64,000 nt of DNA from Caprimulgus europaeus (taxonomy: Eukaryota > Chordata > Aves > Caprimulgiformes > Caprimulgidae): positions 12,159,686 to 12,223,685 of the forward strand of contig OU015534.1 of NCBI GenBank assembly GCA_907165065.1. The letters are read 5' to 3'. The stretch's first letter is position 1. Every line of letters starts with the position of its first letter. Positions 61,772 through 64,000 of the stretch are shown here, in pieces. The notes under the pieces are model-generated. The model worked only from the letters and a program-made list of their open reading frames with translations, was not told where the DNA came from and made no database searches. The position numbers and the translations under genes were made by a program.

Positions 61772-63364
61772 GTGACTGAAAAAGCTCAAGAAGCAGGAAA
61801 AAAACCCTATCACATACAAAGTGCAATCAAATGTACAAACACATGCTCAAAAAGAGACAGCAAAATTCTTTTAGCTTCCTCTAATCCCTTTGGATAGCTT
61901 TATGCTCCAGCTCGCAGGATAGCGTCAAAATACCGGAGCTATATTTAAACCAGTTTGCTGGGGACTGGAAAAGGTTTAGCTGCAGCTGTACAGAAGTCGG
62001 TGCAGGCGTTTACCTGTCTTCTCAGACAGACAGCTTCTGACACCCAAGTGAGCTGATCTAAAGTTAATTCAGACAGACCTCTGCTACGCTGACATCAGCA
62101 GGGAAGAAATACTCTTATGTACAGGAACCTCAGACATTCCCTGTGGTGACAGAAAAGTAACAAATAAATCTGACTGGAGAGGGAGAATGCCTGAGATTAT
62201 GGTATTTCTTTACCTCCTCATGTGCATCCGATCTAATGCCTGTTCAGTCCAGCACCCACCAGAAAAACAGCAGTGCTCTGCTCTCTCTCACAGCCTGGGG
62301 CAGGAAAACGCAGCCAGGTTTCACAAAGGGTTGAACGAGTTCAATTCCAGAGAAATGCTGGAAATGAACATCTTGAATTCTACTTTGAAAATAAGAATGG
62401 GGCAGAACTTGCTTAAACATGGACTTGCTGATACTGTCTGTGGGTCACCTAAAGAAGCTAGCTATTGCCTAATTGGATGGGCATCTGCCAGCTCCTTGTC
62501 TTTCTGATGAACAAATAGGGATTTCAAGATTAAATTGCTATCTGGGGCAGTCCCATCAGGGTAAAGAGCAGAGCTACAAACTGAGATTCTGAATTATAGA
62601 TAGGAGCTCCTCCCATCTCAGGAAAGCCAGAGATGTCTTGAACAGAAAGGACCAAATATTTGGGGATAAGGTCAAACAAGTTGTTTAGAGAGAAAAATCT
62701 TCTCCTCTTTGGAGGCATGCATGGTAGAAATTCTCAGATTGTTCTCCCGCTAACCAGTGGAAAGACTCTGGTTAACGCTCAAACCCCTCAAGTACTCCAG
62801 ACACAACTCCTAGCAACACAGTCACAGCAGCAATTAAATCAACCCAAAACCTCCCCTTCCACCCCCAAACACTATTACCAAAAGGGTTCATTAAGACTCA
62901 TTAGTTCACCCTTCCTTTCAGACCAAATTAATGGATTCCAAAGCATCAAACTTACCTTAATGAGGAACAAGAGTGCAGCTGGGTATAGAACATGGCAGAA
63001 CAGTCACTTCTACATGGACACAACCTCACCATCATAAAAGCACTTTCATCTAATCTGTCGTTATCTTTAGAAATTCAATGACCTCCGTTTTAAATAAAAG
63101 GCATTAGGCTGACAGAAATCCTCTGGGAGAAGCCAGAGAGCAGCATGTGGCTTCTGTTTGCTCTCACAGAAATGTCATCTTTGACATTCAAACAGGACAC
63201 ATATACTTTAAATAATGTCAAGAACATTCTTAAAATACCTCATCAGGACTCAAATGGGGGTGGGAAGATAGGTGGGGGTGCGGGGAACTTATGTTTCATG
63301 GGATGGATAGTTCTTTTCACAGAGATGTGTTCAGCTCCCAAGCAGGACGTATGGAGCATCCAGG

Positions 63365-63460
63365 CGGTTCTGGTGCTGAGTCACTAATGTCATCAGACAG
63401 GGCGGGTGCGCAGCGGGCGTGCGGGGAGGCCCCGGGATGGCTGCGTGCTTGGCTGGGAGC
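63365..63460. promoter_or_regulatory. Candidate regulatory patch: CpG cluster, GC box, AP-1/MARE half-site
   Basis: Seven CpG dinucleotides fall within about 50 bases from 63400, in sequence otherwise nearly free of CpG. A GC box GGGCGGG lies at 63400-63406 and TGCTGAGTCA at 63374-63383. This could be an intronic enhancer or a minor internal promoter. It is too small to be a CpG island by the usual length criterion. Confidence 0.3.
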
Positions 63461-64000
63461 TCAGAGTGCTGGGCTAGTTAGCATTCAAGCTGTCATTTCA
63501 CTTTAGGATTTGCAGTAGAAATAGGAGATGAAGAAATAGTTTAAGGAGCTTGTAACATCACAGCTGTCAATCTTCAGCATTCCAAAGGGAGGAATGACAG
63601 ATATATAAGCCCATTCATATCAAAATAAGGTTTGCAATCTTTTTCCCTGACCCAGATTTGCTACAGAGGCAACTTAATGCAAATACGCATCAAATGGCAA
63701 TTCACATTTACTCTAAAATCACTTAACAGGAGCTGAAAACATTAACCCCCAGCAACAGAACCAGTTCCAAAGACTCAGATTATAAACTTCCAGCAGCAAT
63801 TCAGGGAAAAGGGGGAGGAAAAGGGAGAAGGGGGGAAACTGAACCAGTGAGGTTGTGTTGATTTGTAGGTGGTAGTCATTCTGTCGAGGAATCCAGGGGT
63901 CAGTCAACAGGGGTAACCAAAATCACAAGAGAATTCAGAAGGGCCTTAGCATGTAACGCTGATTAACACACTGAAGTTAATCTAAAGGGACAGTTTAGGC

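Larger units (their letters stand above)
56016..64000 (-). other. PTPRF: PTPRF intron, partial, upstream of the Ig2 exon
   Basis: At least 7,985 nt of intron. No exon for the first half of Ig2 or for Ig1 was found on the minus strand. It contains an old CR1 relic at 57915-58185, an 18-bp-period duplication at 57166, a T13 run and a CpG-rich patch near 63400. Confidence 0.8.

Noticed and set aside
1-64000. tRNA, rRNA, microRNA, CRISPR arrays, retroviral or LTR elements
   Set aside because: I looked for characteristic motifs and terminal repeats and saw none. A covariance-model and repeat-library search would be needed to exclude small RNAs and faint relics.

Overview
The window is vertebrate, and most likely bird, genomic DNA. 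It has short exons with GT-AG splice sites in long non-coding introns, and it carries 3' fragments of CR1 LINEs, one ending in the ATTCTGTGATTCTGTGA-type tail typical of avian CR1. I did not find bacterial genes, rRNA, tRNA, CRISPR arrays or complete retroviral elements.

One gene accounts for all the coding sequence I can support. It is PTPRF (LAR), a type IIa receptor protein tyrosine phosphatase, read on the minus strand. Fourteen exons lie between 2000 and 56015, so transcription runs from high to low coordinates. Spliced together they give one uninterrupted reading frame of 3122 nt (1040 whole codons plus two leading bases), and every exon phase agrees with the next. The encoded part is the second half of Ig2 (55905-56015), Ig3 (38722-38991), FN3-1 and FN3-2 (35386-35967), FN3-3 (34705-34838 and 33558-33702), FN3-4 (28030-28335), FN3-5 (24711-24904, a 27-nt microexon at 18055-18081, and 15688-15805), FN3-6 and FN3-7 (12851-13429), FN3-8 (12114-12211 and 5965-6218), and the membrane-proximal region with a dibasic protease site (5188-5278 and 2000-2212). 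The signal peptide, Ig1 and the first half of Ig2 lie beyond position 64000. The transmembrane segment and the two phosphatase domains lie before position 1.

The rest is intron. The largest complete one (38992-55904, about 16.9 kb) separates Ig2 from Ig3 and holds an 830-bp CR1 copy. Smaller introns hold a second CR1 fragment, an older CR1-like relic, a MIR-like relic, a few short tandem duplications and simple repeats. A few patches may be regulatory (a CpG/GC-box/AP-1 cluster near 63400, a POU-type palindrome at 45909, an octamer/AP-1 cluster near 10140-10234), but this is inferred from motifs only.

The most notable features are the 27-nt microexon in FN3-5, which matches the known LAR alternative element LASE-c/meC, and the phase 1-1 layout of the FN3-4 to FN3-7 exon block, which would let four FN3 domains be skipped in frame. 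I found no undescribed biological system in this window.
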